Below are positions 46,887 through 59,248 of a stretch of DNA of 64,000 nucleotides, piece after piece. Below the pieces are notes generated by a model that was given only the letters and a program-made list of their open reading frames with translations, ran no database searches and had not been told where the DNA came from. Both the position numbers and the translations under genes were made by a program. The number at the start of each line of letters is the position of its first letter. The stretch's first letter is position 1. The stretch comes from Arabidopsis thaliana (taxonomy: Eukaryota > Streptophyta > Magnoliopsida > Brassicales > Brassicaceae), in assembly GCF_000001735.4 (NCBI RefSeq), contig NC_003074.8, forward strand, positions 18,297,261-18,361,260. Direction: 5' to 3'.

Positions 46887-47665
46887 CTAAACCCTAGACG
46901 ACCTTAGGGTTGAGTCAAAAAATAGGAATCTTTTCCAAATTATTCACTTTTTTTTTTTTTTTTTTTGTCAACCTTTTCCCAACCTCTTTTATTCTTTTTA
47001 TTTTTTTTAAAAAGAAGTTAAAAGATGTATTATTGTTTTTTTCGGTCTCGGCTCTACATACAAAATTTTGTTCATCTTTTCCAAAATTACTGGATTTTTC
47101 ATGTGAAAGTTGCGTAAATTTTGTTTATATTTGTGTCACTTCCATATAATAATTAAATAAGTGGGAGTTGAATTAATCAACGGTAAAGAGAGAGTTGAAT
47201 AAATTTGATGGTTGTAATGTAAGGTTGTAAAATATCATAACCTAAACTTGTACTATAAAATACCAAGGCTTAGAGGTATGTTAGAACCAAGCTAAGTAAG
47301 TGACTTTGAGAGTCCTCAGTCTTGTAATCTATCTTAAACACTTTGTTTCCTTATTTGATCCTAAATACCTCCTACGTGGTTGTATATACTACGTGTCTAA
47401 TTTCAGAGTATTAAGAAGTTTGACAGTAGTTTTTAAAGATATGTCTTAAATTCGTTTTGTAGAACAAGAAAATATCATATTTTGAAAATCAGTAACTTAA
47501 AACTATCATATTATGAAAATCAGCATCCAAGCAGTTTTATCCTTTTATCATACATAACAAACGTTTTCATAATGGCCGTTCATGTTATTCTACAAATACC
47601 TTTTATTTATAATAACAAGATTTCATTATAGGATCGAAACTTCTTGTCCAAGGAAATTTCACTAC
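46887..47665. other. intergenic
   Basis: Upstream of the F-box/LRR/FBD gene and downstream of the next minus-strand gene. It contains a poly-T run at about 46949-46967. No supported ORF. Confidence 0.5.
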
Positions 47666-50600
47666 TCAATCATCCTTGATGACATGTTCCCAGTCCGAGG
47701 TCGGGCTCTCGTATCCTTTGCCAGATGCAGATTGTTCAGTGTCCGCGGCGCATGTTTCTCTCTGAGAATGTCCACGTATTGGGAATAACGAATCTGACCA
47801 GAGATGATCACGCTTTTGTGGCTGGTCATTTTCTGAATCCGAATCTACATCCATGCTGTTGAGAGATTTCTTCACTTGTTCAGCTTCCCGGCGTTTCAGT
47901 ATCTGGAATCTATCCATAACATCACTCACATCGCTGCTTCTGCCCATATTAGCCATCACTGAACCTTCTAGTTTGTCCTCCTGGTCACCCTTTTTTGTTT
48001 CTGGACATTTTTGAGCCTTGAGTTTGCGATTTGTTTCCTGCTGCTTGAGAATCTGAAACCGGTCTATAACATCAATGTCTGAATCAGGGAGCTTCTGAGA
48101 CTTGAGCTTGCGCTCTGTTTCCTGCTCCTTCAATATCTGAAACCGGTCTATAACCTCTCTATGTTTGTTCTCTGTAGTGGATGCAGAGGTTTCCTGCCAT
48201 ATCGCATCCGGTATCTTTGCAAAGGTTGCATCATCAGGCCTTAAGTTTCCACGAATGGTCTGCTCTAAACCACCAGTAAAGCTTCTGGACATAACCGATA
48301 ATACTGCATCCACAGGATCTGAGTTGATTCTAGAGCTTTCGGATGCATCATGACTCATTGTTGCTGCATTTTTCCCACAATTGCTTCCATGTTTGATGAT
48401 AGATTCAGGTGTATCCTTGTCTGCATTTGCATTCATGATGGGAACCGATTTCTGTGTGTTAAGAGAAGGTTCCTGCATAAAGCTTACTGCATCCGCAGAG
48501 ATCTCTGAGAAAGAAAGCAAGACATGTACGATTAAAACATAGGTAAAACAAATATTTTCGCAAAATGAAGCGCAGGGTAAGCATTTCTGATACTAAATCC
48601 AAGGCATGACTAAACAACCTTTTAGTCAATGTTTAAATTTGGTAAACCAAAGTTGACCTATAACTGGGTTAAATCTGATCCATAAAGGAACTACTGCCAT
48701 TCTCAGAGAAAGATACAAAACTGATCGTAGACAGATAATTTACTTAAATTCGTAAAGGACCCGAGAGAAACAGCATCCTAATCTCCTCTATGACATTTTT
48801 AGTATTTAAGTGCCTGTGGATCTGTTATAAGCGCATTAATAAATATCAAACAGATGAGACGGTTGGTTTGAAAGTTACCAACCTTTATTGTTCAATTTGA
48901 GATTACCAATCTCGTTCTTGATCCGATGATACCGAGCCATGCAAGTTGTGGAACATAAGGCAGCTTCAGTTTCGAGCCAGAGATTCTTGTACAAGAGAGT
49001 TTGTGGGTGGTTTTCTTCACCATCAGGAAAGTTGGAAGCAAGTATGTTCTTAATACTCTGCAAAGTTAAGATTCAGTAGGCAAGACTTTATAAATGATGC
49101 ACAAAAATAATATGCAAGTATATACCTGGGTCATTTCATTCTTATCCACCGGTTCTTTGACACCAAAGCTGTCTAGTGGCTTGACACTAAACCTTTGAAA
49201 GTCTTTAGCAACTCCCGTTGCGGCCTGAACAAGGGTACCGTTAAACAACAAACGGCAAACAAGAACAAACAATGTGTTTTTTATCAAAAACCAAATAGGT
49301 CGGGAACATAACACAAAGTAAGACATTACCTAGGCTCATGTGAAATACTCTAGATATTACAAGTGGTGCTCTAGATTATAAATACATTAATATCTCACAT
49401 AGAGCATGCAACCTATTTTTTCTTTAACTTCTAGCTACGCTATAAATCACAAAATGCCGGGGTAAAACTGCAGCATACCTCATGAAGGTCAACCACGTTT
49501 GGACAGGTGACATGCATAGATTGCGTTGGAAGTGTTGCTTCCCCTGCTGTTGTCTTATTATCAGTAATTTTCTTCAAACACTTTGTGAGATTATCTACTA
49601 CTTTATCAAGGTTCTCAAGTTGCTCCAGCTTCAGCCAGCTTCCATTGTTAAAGCATTCATAAACAAGCACTTCTGACAAATTATGCATGGCGTTAACAAC
49701 AGAAGAAACTCTTGGATAAGAAGTTGGAGATGGGAAATCTCCTTGATCACAGAAGTGCCTTTCAGGTGATCGGCCAGTTGAGACATCATCTGCATTTGAT
49801 CTACTACTCAAATCGAGCCCCACATCTGTCAACGATCTGATCTTCTTATCTCTATCCATTATATCAAATGTTTGTTTCTGGAGATTACAAGACTCTTGGT
49901 TGGTTGGAACATCTTCACTAGGTTGAGTAGTACTACCTTCGAAAGGGGGTTTGTAGTTGCCAGCTGACTGAGCATTCTCATTATCCGCTTTCATCGTAGG
50001 AGCTGAAGGTCCACCTGACTCACTTCCCATAGAAAACATCGTGGGAGCTGAAGGTCCCTCAGAGGTTACCATGAAGTGGCTCCAAGATCGAGGCTCGTGA
50101 CAATTTAAATCCTCAGTTGCATTCTTTAAGGAGCTCTCAGAAACACCATTCTCACTGTCAGCAACCAAAGTATAAGGCCTCTGATAAAGGGAGGAGACAC
50201 CACTACCTTCTACTTCATCTTTAATCAGTGACACAGAGGAATTAATAATAGATGGTAAGGGGTAGGAAGATCGCGGACTTCTCGAACCTTGCGAGCCAAC
50301 TACCGGATAGGGAAGATTTGGATTCTCGGGCAAAGGCTTGATATGACCAGTAGCTTCACCATATCCCAGTAACACATCGAAGTTAACTGGTTCAACAGAG
50401 GAACTCTGCAAGCTGGATTGAGCTCCTAAAAAATTCTGAGGCGCATGACTACAAACATCACTGTTGCTCGGGAATGATCTCCCATCTCCTACACGAAGCC
50501 CAGTCTGACTTCCATCAAAGAGAGCTTGTGTTATAAAATTCGGCATTGGAAAAGAAGGATTACAATCTGTATCACACATGTAAGGCTCCACACGAGAAGC

Positions 50601-51388
50601 AGAGACAACATTCATAGTTTCAGATCTATCTGAGCCAAGAAAGTAATATCCAGGACGTTTCTCATCAACAGCATTGCTAGAAGAGTAAACACCAGATGAC
50701 GCGATAGGAGTAAAGAATGAGTCCTGAGAATTTCTGATTAGCATATCTGCATAAGAAGACACAGGAGCTAAGGTAGCTGAGCTGTAGGTAGGCTCAAAGT
50801 TCAAACGTTGCCTCTCTGAGAAATTCTCAGTGGGAGGAAGTGACACAAAATCAGATGATGATTCCCTTGAAGAGTAAAATCCACTCGGTGATAACATATC
50901 TTTATAAGAAGAATCTTCACCTCGAAGACCACTATTTCCTGCAAATGCATAATCTTCATGCGTTAAAACTAAGATCAAACCAAAACGAATCAAAATCGTC
51001 CTAAGAATAAATTGATCAATCCTCAAATCCAAAGTTCTGTAACCATCACAGTACCGTTAAACCCCAAATTTTGTTTTTAAAAAGGGATTTAAATCATACC
51101 ATGTTGAGTGTTGTCAGCATAAAACGATGAAGAAGGAGTCTGAGAGCGAGAATTTTCACGATACGATGGGTTATTTGACCAATTAGCCGGCGATCGTTGA
51201 TAAGAGTCATGATACAACATCATCGGATCAAACACTTCTTTGGCTGGATCATAGGATTCAACCGGATTGCTTTGTTGAAACGGCGGCGCAGAAGCTGGAT
51301 GATGTGGAGGTGTAGGCGGTGGTGGAGATGAGAGCCAAAACGGGTACGCTATTCCAGAGAAACCATTATAGCGAAATCCATCGGTCAT
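47666..51388 (-). CDS. Plant-specific protein of unknown function with DRFQILK repeats
   Basis: Five exons, 51100-51388, 49479-50938, 49126-49224, 48883-49057 and 47666-48504, give 953 aa in frame. I recognise no catalytic domain. The N-terminus is proline- and aromatic-rich (YPFWLSSPPPPTPP) and then serine-rich and disordered. A motif like YKDMLSPSGFYSS / YADMLIRNSQDSFF recurs in the first 100 residues of exon 2. A helical segment near 560-600 (MHNLSEVLVYECFNNGSWLK) is followed by a CSTTCMARYHRIKNEI-like helix. The C-terminal third has three copies of DRFQILK(x)2E-x(3)-K at about 794, 822 and 872, predicted amphipathic or coiled-coil helices. The acidic tail ends PTSDWEHVIKDD. It is probably nuclear or cytosolic; the function is unknown. 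From memory this is locus At3g49490. Confidence 0.85.
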
Positions 51389-51932
51389 CGTTTTCTCACC
51401 AAAACGAGGAAGAGACTGGTGAAGGAAAAAGTGTTGTTGCAGCTCAAGTGTTTCAGAATGTCAATGTTTATCGGAATTAGCTTCTCAATGGGCCTTTAAG
51501 GCCTTATAAGGAAAGCCCTATAATGTCACTAAAAAATGAATTTATAAGTCATTTAACTGTTTAATTATAATCACAGATAAATACAGGAGTCAATAAAAAT
51601 TTACCAATTCAGATATTTTCCTAATCATATAATAAGTACATTTTATGTATTTCACATTTTGATTATAAAAGTCTCAAGACTCTCATTTGATTCATCTTAA
51701 TCAAACCAGTTAACCAACATCAAGTATAATAAGAGCAAATCAAATTTGTTTTGAAAATAATAAGAGCATATTTGACGATAATATAGTAGAATACATTACA
51801 CAAACAATGGCAAGCAGTTGAGCTATACAAATCCTGAACAGCAAGCAGTTTTTGCAAAGACAAGATGTTTCGTCACACAAAAAAATCCACAGATACATGG
51901 CAGAGTGGCCTTACGGCATTAAACATAACCTT
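51389..51932. promoter_or_regulatory. Promoter of the DRFQILK-repeat gene and RDR6 3' flank
   Basis: TGGGCCTTTAAGGCC near 51489, about 100 bp upstream of the start codon, contains a site II element. The right-hand 150 bp should include the RDR6 3' UTR. The rest is AT-rich without a gene. Confidence 0.5.
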
Positions 51933-54900
51933 TTAGAGACGCTGAGCAAGAAACTTAGCCAAAGAATCAACAGGCTTGGCTGAGTCGATACTTCCCATTT
52001 CCCGTGACCGGATTTTGATTCTTGCAAGATAATCAGCTGCAATCCAAGCAAAACTCAGCATCGCCGCATGACTGGACTCATCTGGATCTTGCAGCTCTAA
52101 AGACTTCTTCACCCACTCGGGATGGTAAGTTACATGATACCAAGCTGAAGCCTTCTTCTCATACAAGATGTTTTTTTCCTCCTCGCTGAGATTTTCATGG
52201 TCAGGGATTGTTTCCTCAAATACTTTCCTGAACTCCTTTTTAAGGGAATTATAAGAATGCTTCAGTCTTTCTTTCAGTTCGCCTTGTTTCTTGCTTGTGT
52301 ATTTGGGCATGGACCAGATGTGACCCGTCACAATCTCTTCCTCTTTCTGCACCTTGTATTGCCCAAGAAGACCAATGAGTTGCCCGTCGTACAAACATTT
52401 GTGACCCCATGCCTCAGGGATCAAATCTTCAAATCCCGGTATTTCAAGAACAGCGTCATAAGGGATGGCACTTGGGTCTGTGCTTTCTTCTGAGGAAGCT
52501 TCTGCATCTTCATCATAAACCTCTTTTACCCGTCTGTAAAGCCGACCCAAGATTTTGTTCGACTTGTAAGTTTGGTAGTCTTCTTTTCCCATGAAATCTG
52601 GGTAGAGTTTTGGTTTTAGGTGGAAGGGCATTGACACAATTTTCCCTGTCTTTGGGAAATCAACTGCAGTGGCAGCTAGTTCTGCCAGTAGCAAACATTC
52701 TTCGTCCATGGCTCCATACTCACTTCTATCAGCATGAACGACGTGTGCATTGCAAATTGTGCCCAACTGCTCATTCGCCAAGTTTCTTGCAAAGAAATCG
52801 ATTATGTCCTGTAACAAAAGCAATCAATTACCCAAGACTTGGCAAGCACAGCAAGAAAAAATAACAAAGAATTCATAACTACATTGGCAGAAGCTACTAG
52901 CATCATGATACTGCCCTTGATAGTAACTAAACAGTCACAGTCACAGTAAGGCATGCGAAAAATACAAATCAGAATCAACAATATATGACAAAGTTTTCTT
53001 AAATGTCATCATCTTAGCTCCTACAGGATGAACACAGTATGCTGTTAACAACCTATGCCACGCAATCTATGAACTCAGAAGCAAGCAAAAGTAATCACTA
53101 CAAGCATCCAAAAACAAAGTTTCCACCACTTCCAGAAATATCAGAGAGTTATACTGGAATCACTTGTCCATTTTATCTTAAGCGTCATCATCTCAGCTAA
53201 CAGAAAAAAAGTGGGGAAGTAGATATTGACCTGGTGGTTGACAGCACGGCCTAAACTCTTCTCTTCAGCTGCATCATAATGCATGGCCGGATAGCTTTTC
53301 CTGTTGGGAGGGATGAGTTTCTGATCCCAAGCCACAAAGTACAGGTCCCCGTCAAGGTCACTGCCAGAAGCTTCGTTTGTATGCGGCCTATCACCTTTCT
53401 GAGGGAAAATAAGGCAGTCATACATGTGATGCAGCTGGGGTACATCAACAGCTTCTAAAATCCTTACATCCCCTGGGTGAAGACAAGGATTCTTAGCAAT
53501 GGCTACATAGCCTTTAACTACTTCCAGATCTGTCTTTGTCTCCTTAAAACGAGACCCATGTTTGGAGAAACAATTTTCTATAGACGGTTTAGAGACTTGA
53601 ATAAAGCATTGGCCATGTTCAAGTATCCCTGCTTCGTCTAGGCAACCCATTAGCCACCTTCCTGAAGTAACAAAAATACGAGATTTTTCTCTGAGACCCC
53701 AGAGTTGTGCAATTCTGACTGAAGACAACATCCCGCGTAGATGCGGCTCGGTTTTTGGTTTGAAACCTGCACTAAGCATGATAGCTGCAGTGTTTCCCTG
53801 TTCAGCACATGATGCCGTGAGAACTTCAAATGCCACATCTGTATCATCAAGGATGCGGTTCAGTTTATAGAGCATGGATTCCTGCATATCCCAGAATATT
53901 TCATCCGGAACACCTAGTACGGATAGAAGGGTAATTATCTGCCGATTTAAGAACCCAGGTTGAAACCTCGTCCAGGAACAGATCTCCAAGATCGTATGTT
54001 TGGAAAAGAACTTCTTCATACTGTCTCGAAGGGCTAGCCTGATTCCATCACTTTTTGATGGCCAACGAGCAACAACCCCTTTGAAACCTGCGTAACGTAT
54101 CTGATAAGCACAAGGGCTGTAGTGCACATCCAACTTAAGTTTCTCCATTACTTCGTCAGCGAGGTCAGGTGTGATTGTACCAATTCCGTCAGAGAAAACA
54201 TACCCATTTCTCTCAATATCTGGAACCTCAGTGTCAACCTCGTGAGGCATGACATCTACAGTGGCATATGTGGAGGAGAAGCACAGGCCCATCCTAGCAG
54301 CACATTTTGCCACATTCTTGTCTTTGAACTTCCCCATCCATGTTTTTATATCTGACACACGTGTTTTCCCGTCTTCAGCAAAGAACCATGCAGAGCGGTC
54401 TCTCAGTTGATTGGCTGAGAATGCTAGAAAACTGTATTTTCTACCACATAGTTTAAACCCATCGGTTAATATGCTCTTCACTCTTTTAAAAACGTAGGTC
54501 TTCTGGGAGAAAGAACTTGATGTCAAATCCTTCACAATAGGAGCAACAAAGTAAGAGAGAACATTCGAATTTATGGTCTGCATACTTTCATCCATGAAAG
54601 TTACCCGCAAAAATCTTTCAGCAACAGCTTTGTATCTCCTGAGTACCCTGTTGGAGAGCTCAACTTCTGGGGGTAGGCAATAGGCTCTGGTTGGGGTAAT
54701 TACTAGTCTTCTGATCTCAGAGATATCCTCAGATTGTTCATGACTCCCTAAAAGCTTTGGATTTTTCTGAATCCATTCCTGAACAAGCTTCAACCTCTTG
54801 TACGCATCAAAAACTGGTCGTTTATAGGTACAGAGATGCTTGAGAGAAGCTATATTGACGTCCTTGGGTTGGTTTCTTAGAAGATCAAAGAATCGCTCAG

Positions 54901-55945
54901 TCAACTGAAACTGGTTAAAGACACCCCTGTGCAATACCGAATTTACTAGAAACATGATCTCAAAAGAGATTCCTTCCTTGTGATGAATGCAGAAGAAATG
55001 ATCTGACACAGGCTCCCCAAAACAAGGCTCATTACGGATACGGGGAGGCCACCTCACACGTTCCTCTTGCACCCTCCGCATCCTAAAATAATCTAAGGCT
55101 GTTCTCAGTTTATTTTCATACCGCGGAGATATGAGCACTCGATATGAATGACATCGACCAATTGCCCCAACTTGAGTAAAATCAGTGGTACGGATCCAAG
55201 GATCATCATCATCCAAGAGATCGCCAGGGACAGTATCGTAAATATCATCATCAGCAGTTCTGTACCAGACACGGGGTGAAGAAGCCAGCTGCAAAATAAG
55301 CACAAAGCCATGCAAGGTTTTATACTGCCTGACTGTTTGTATATCTCTCACCAATAACTCCAACTTATAATCACAATTGATCACAGCATGCATCACTGCA
55401 TCCTTGAAAGAGAAGGCAGTGCTCTTTCTGAAACAAAACTTGCACGTGTTGTCAAAAGGATCCACCAGGAAATCAACCCCTTCAGCTCTCCAAGAAACAA
55501 AAAAATCATCCCGAGAAACCAATGTCCCAATCTCAAGTGTAATACCAGCCAACTTATAAGGTACAGTCGTTCTTCTTCTTTGATTAAGGGAATATGGATT
55601 CTTAGGACCCAAACTGACTTTTAACGGCTGGCCATCCAAGATGAGGTTGCATTGCCCTGCAGCATCCATGGCACGACCAGCTGATTCAAAAACTGCGAAA
55701 TGGACAAAGGCATGAGGCTCCACTTTCTTATATTCATCAATACTGGGGATATTTGAAGTGTCTGCGATTTCAAAATTAGGATAAGACCCAGGAGGAGTCC
55801 ACGAAGTTTTTAATCTGCAACGCCAAACAATTCCTACTTCATCTTCAAGGTAATCTGTGAGTTGTTTTGCAGTAGTGGATTCCCCAAATCCACCAATGCT
55901 TACTTGTGTCACAACCGACTTCTTCATATTTCCCTCTGACCCCAT
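51933..55945 (-). CDS. RDR6: RNA-dependent RNA polymerase 6
   Basis: Copies single-stranded RNA into dsRNA for trans-acting siRNA production and for post-transcriptional silencing of transgenes and viruses, acting with SGS3 and DCL4 in cytoplasmic siRNA bodies. Two coding exons, 53231-55945 and 51933-52808, give 1196 aa. An RRM-like domain opens the protein (about 13-110, VSIGGFGESTTAKQLTDYLED). The RdRP core follows, with VFSDGIGTITPDL, GFKGVVARWPS and the catalytic double-psi beta-barrel motif DLDGD at 863-867 (all three aspartates present). The C-terminus ends VDSLAKFLAQRL. Full family length, no breaks. A leader intron lies just upstream of the start codon. Confidence 0.98.
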
Positions 55946-56630
55946 TTCTCCTGAAAAAGAAACATACTAAACAGAAATAACCCCCACATGATAAGGCTGA
56001 TAAGAGAAAATATTGAAGAAAAGCCCTAATTCGCTACTCCGTTGGAAGATCTAAGACCATAAATATCAAATTAAGAGACAATATCGATGATTCCAACTAC
56101 AAATACTATTGAAATCGATCACCTAATACATTGTTGATTGAATAATTTTGGAATCAAGCGGGAATAAATACAAAAGCACTTACACAGTGAGGTTCTGGAG
56201 ACTTACACAGTGAGATCTTTTTCAATCTAATACTGGATACGAGGTAGAAATAGAAGCAATGCGGAGACTGGAGAGAGGATTAGTGAGTATGCGAAAAAGG
56301 GAGAACCCGCCATAGCTGAAACCATCTCTCGTTTTTATTTGACTTCGGCGAGTAAACGAAAGAGAGTCTGAGACTGATGAGGGGGAAAATAGACTGGAGA
56401 AGAAGTGCTTGTGCTGCTCACGTGCTATTTGTCTAATTAATGGGCTTTTAAAATATATTCCTATTTGTTTCCATTATTGTACATAGGCCCATTTAAACAA
56501 CCTGGGCCAAACCAAACCGTTATCAAGAAAATACAATCGAGAGATCCGACATTGACACAGTAAAGGTAGCAACAGAGAACAGACTGAAGGAGAAGAACAA
56601 TACACAAATTTCTGGAGAAAGTTTTGAAGA
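55946..56630. promoter_or_regulatory. Divergent promoter of RDR6 and the first tandem F-box gene
   Basis: The RDR6 leader and its intron occupy the left half. Site II-like motifs are visible: TAATGGGCTTTTA near 56437, and AGGCCCATTTAAACAACCTG followed by GGCC near 56486-56509. The same AGCCCATTTAAACAACTTGG block is found upstream of the third F-box copy (near 62168). The segment 56250-56341 recurs at two places inside the F-box array. Confidence 0.7.
55951..56207 (-). other. 5' UTR intron of RDR6 with tandem donor sites
   Basis: The acceptor CTTTTTCAG lies 6 nt before the start codon (exon resumes at 55950). Two identical 14-bp words (on the plus strand ACTTACACAGTGAG, 56178-56191 and 56201-56214) each provide a perfect donor CACTGT/GTAAGT, with cut sites 23 bp apart. 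Which one is used cannot be told from sequence. Confidence 0.7.
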
Positions 56631-57797
56631 ATGACGACAATTTCCGATCTATCAGATGATTTGGTAGGTGATATTCTTTCTAGGGTTCCATTTACATCTC
56701 TAATCTCAGTGCGATCTACTTGTAAAAAGTGGAATGCTTTATCGAAAAATCAGATCTTTGGTAGAAAAACAGCAGCAAGGAATCAATTTCTAGAGTTCAT
56801 GATTCTAGATTCTAGAGTTTGTTCTTTGAGATTAGATCTTCAAGGAATCCGTAACGAAGACAAAGAAGACTTCGTTGATCCATCTATGAAGCTAATAAGT
56901 ATACCTAGTAATGATGATCAAGTCGAGATATCTCAAGTCTATCATTGCGATGGCTTATTGTTATGCATCGCCAAAGAGAACTCGAATGTCTTTGTGTGGA
57001 ATCCGTATTTGGGGCAAACGAAATGGATTCGACCAAGAAACACATTCCACAGATATGACAGGTTTGCTCTTGGATACGACAACAACCGTAACCACAAAAT
57101 CTTGAGGTTTCTCTATGATGAAGAGAGCAACGAAAGCAGTCGAAGAACTCACATTGATGTATACGATTTTAGCTCTGATTCATGGAGGGTTCTTGATGTC
57201 AATCCTGACTGTGATATACCGTTTTATCAGACCGGAGTGTCTTTGAAGGGAAATACTTACTTCTTCGGTCAAGAAGTGACACAAGCGACGAAAGTAACAG
57301 AGATTGAAACTTGTTTACTCTGTTTTGATTTTACAACAGAGAGATTTGGACCGTGTTTGCCTCTGCTGTTTTACCCTCCCTGTCCTAGTTTTGAAACTGT
57401 GACTCTATCTTGGGTTAGAGATGAGAAGCTCGCTGTGTTATACAACCACTACGTCACAGCTGAGATTATAGAGATTAGGATTTCGACTAAGATTGAACCC
57501 AATGCGGTATCCTGGAGCTCTTTTTTGACTGTGGATATGTCACTAGTCAATGGTTTACCGGATCATTTTTCGATGTACTTTGAAGCTAAGAGCTTCTTCA
57601 TTGACGAGGAGAAGAAAGTTGTTGTGCTTTTTGATAGTAAAGAGATCAAGACCTGTCGCTACCAAATGGCTTACATCGTTGGAGATGATGGATACTTCAA
57701 ATCTGTCAACATTGGAGTAAGTCCGAATTCCCAGCGGAAACCAGGCAGACTTGTGTGCTCTTCTTATGTTCCAAGTTTAGTTCAACTGCAAGATTAG
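56631..57797 (+). CDS. F-box protein with FBA type 1 domain (tandem copy 1)
   Basis: Single-exon 388-aa protein, probable SCF ubiquitin-ligase receptor. The F-box lies at about 3-43 (ISDLSDDLVGDILSRVPFTSLISVRSTCKKWNAL). The FBA type 1 region shows YHCDGLLLCIAKE, VWNPYLGQTKWI, FALGYDNNRNHKILRF, YDFSSDSWRVLD, GVSLKGNTYFF and CLLCFDFTTERFGP. The C-terminal hallmark is YVPSLVQLQD. The best-preserved member of three tandem copies. Confidence 0.92.
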   Translation: MTTISDLSDDLVGDILSRVPFTSLISVRSTCKKWNALSKNQIFGRKTAARNQFLEFMILDSRVCSLRLDLQGIRNEDKEDFVDPSMKLISIPSNDDQVEISQVYHCDGLLLCIAKENSNVFVWNPYLGQTKWIRPRNTFHRYDRFALGYDNNRNHKILRFLYDEESNESSRRTHIDVYDFSSDSWRVLDVNPDCDIPFYQTGVSLKGNTYFFGQEVTQATKVTEIETCLLCFDFTTERFGPCLPLLFYPPCPSFETVTLSWVRDEKLAVLYNHYVTAEIIEIRISTKIEPNAVSWSSFLTVDMSLVNGLPDHFSMYFEAKSFFIDEEKKVVVLFDSKEIKTCRYQMAYIVGDDGYFKSVNIGVSPNSQRKPGRLVCSSYVPSLVQLQD

Positions 57798-58381
57798 TCA
57801 CTTTTCAATACTTTTGTTTGTTTCTTGCATCAGGTTTTCTTTTGAACAAAACTGATTTTAGTTTGAAGAAATAGTTGATACAAGTATGAGTGTATATATG
57901 ACAAAATCTCACTTTTTCAAGTATAGTGTTTGAAGTTCATTTTGAAATCTTGGTTTCAGACTGAAGATGAAAATATCATCGATTTGTCTTATAGAGGAAG
58001 ACTTCATTGGCCTGCCGTTCTATGCAATAGAGTACTTAAGGTCCATAGTTTACACATGAGCTTAAACTTGGGATTTGATCTCTCTTGATTTCTTTTAGAT
58101 TTTGAATTGTCAAAACACCATTTCGTAGAAAATGCTAGTCATCTGATGAATATGTACTCTCTCATCTACCTCTATTATGTTCTTTATCTCAATATACTCT
58201 CAGTCATAGAAGCAATGCAGAGGCCGGAGAGAATATAAAGTTAGTAGGCCATTAGGGAGAAACTGCCATAGCTGAAACCATCTGCCATTATTTGTTCTAA
58301 AGAACCTCCATCCATTGTCTCGATATGAGATACTATTAAAAAAAGGAAAAAGTAGGAGATAGAGAAAGAAACGGTTCTCAA
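57798..58381. other. Tandem-duplicated spacer with RDR6-leader fossil
   Basis: 3' flank of F-box copy 1. Most of 57940-58160 recurs after copy 2 (about 59380-59660). 58206-58300 matches the RDR6 leader/promoter segment 56250-56341. Confidence 0.75.
58206..58300 (-). repeat. Fossil copy 1 of the RDR6 leader/promoter
   Basis: Shares ATAGAAGCAATGC.GAG, GGAGAGA, GGGAGAA and GCCATAGCTGAAACCATCT with the RDR6 upstream segment 56250-56341, in the same orientation. No RDR6 coding sequence follows it. Confidence 0.75.
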
Positions 58382-59248
58382 ATGAAAACCTCTCTTTTAT
58401 GCATCGCCGAAGACAACTCGGGACTTGTGGTATGGAATCCGTATTTGTGTCAAACCAAATGGATTCGACTTAGAAACACATTCCACAGATATGACGTGTT
58501 TGCTCTTGGACACGACAACAACCGTAACCACAAAATCTTGAGGTTTCTTTATGATGCCAAGAAGTACAGAACCGGTCGCGGACGCGACAATGATGTCTAC
58601 GATTTTAGCTCTGATTCATGGAGGAGGGTTTTTGATGTTAATCCCCACAGGGGTGAACTGTTTTATTACAGTGGCGTGTCCTTGAAGGGAAATTCATACT
58701 TTTTCGGTCAAGAGGTAACAATAGAGGAAGAAGAAGAAGAAGTGATATCACAACCGAGAGATTATTTACTATGTTTTGATTTTACAACCGAGAGATTTGG
58801 ACCGCGTTTGTCTCTGCCGTTTAACCCTCCCTCTCCTAATTTTGACTATTTGACTCTATCATGGGCTAGAGATGAGAAGCTGGCTGTGTTATATAACCAC
58901 TACAACACACGTGAGATTATAGAGATTTGGATTTCGACTAAGATTGAACCCAACACGGTATCGTGGAGCACTTTTTTGACAGTGGATACGTCACTAATCA
59001 ATGGTTTACCGGATCGTTTTTCAACTTTCTATGGACCTAGGAGCTTCTTCATTGATGAGGAGAAGAAAGTCGCTGTGTTTTTTGATAATAAAGGGACCGA
59101 GACCGGTTGTTACCAAGTGGCTTACATCATTGGAGATAATGGATACTTCAAATCTGTCAAAATTGGAGTAATCTCGAACTCCCAGTGGCAACAAGGCATA
59201 CTTGTGTGCTCTTCTTATGTTCCAAGTTTAGTGCAACTACAAGATTAG
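58382..59248 (+). pseudogene. Truncated F-box relative lacking the F-box (tandem copy 2)
   Basis: 288-codon ORF that aligns from its third residue to copy 1 at about residue 109 (LLCIAEDNSGLVVWNPYL). It continues colinearly to the shared end YVPSLVQLQD. The first roughly 108 residues, including the whole F-box, are absent; the preceding sequence jumps straight to the leader fossil and a purine-rich stretch. It has no internal stop or frameshift over the remaining 286 residues and includes an acidic insert of six glutamates. It may be an FBA-only protein if transcribed, otherwise a 5'-truncated pseudogene. Confidence 0.7.
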
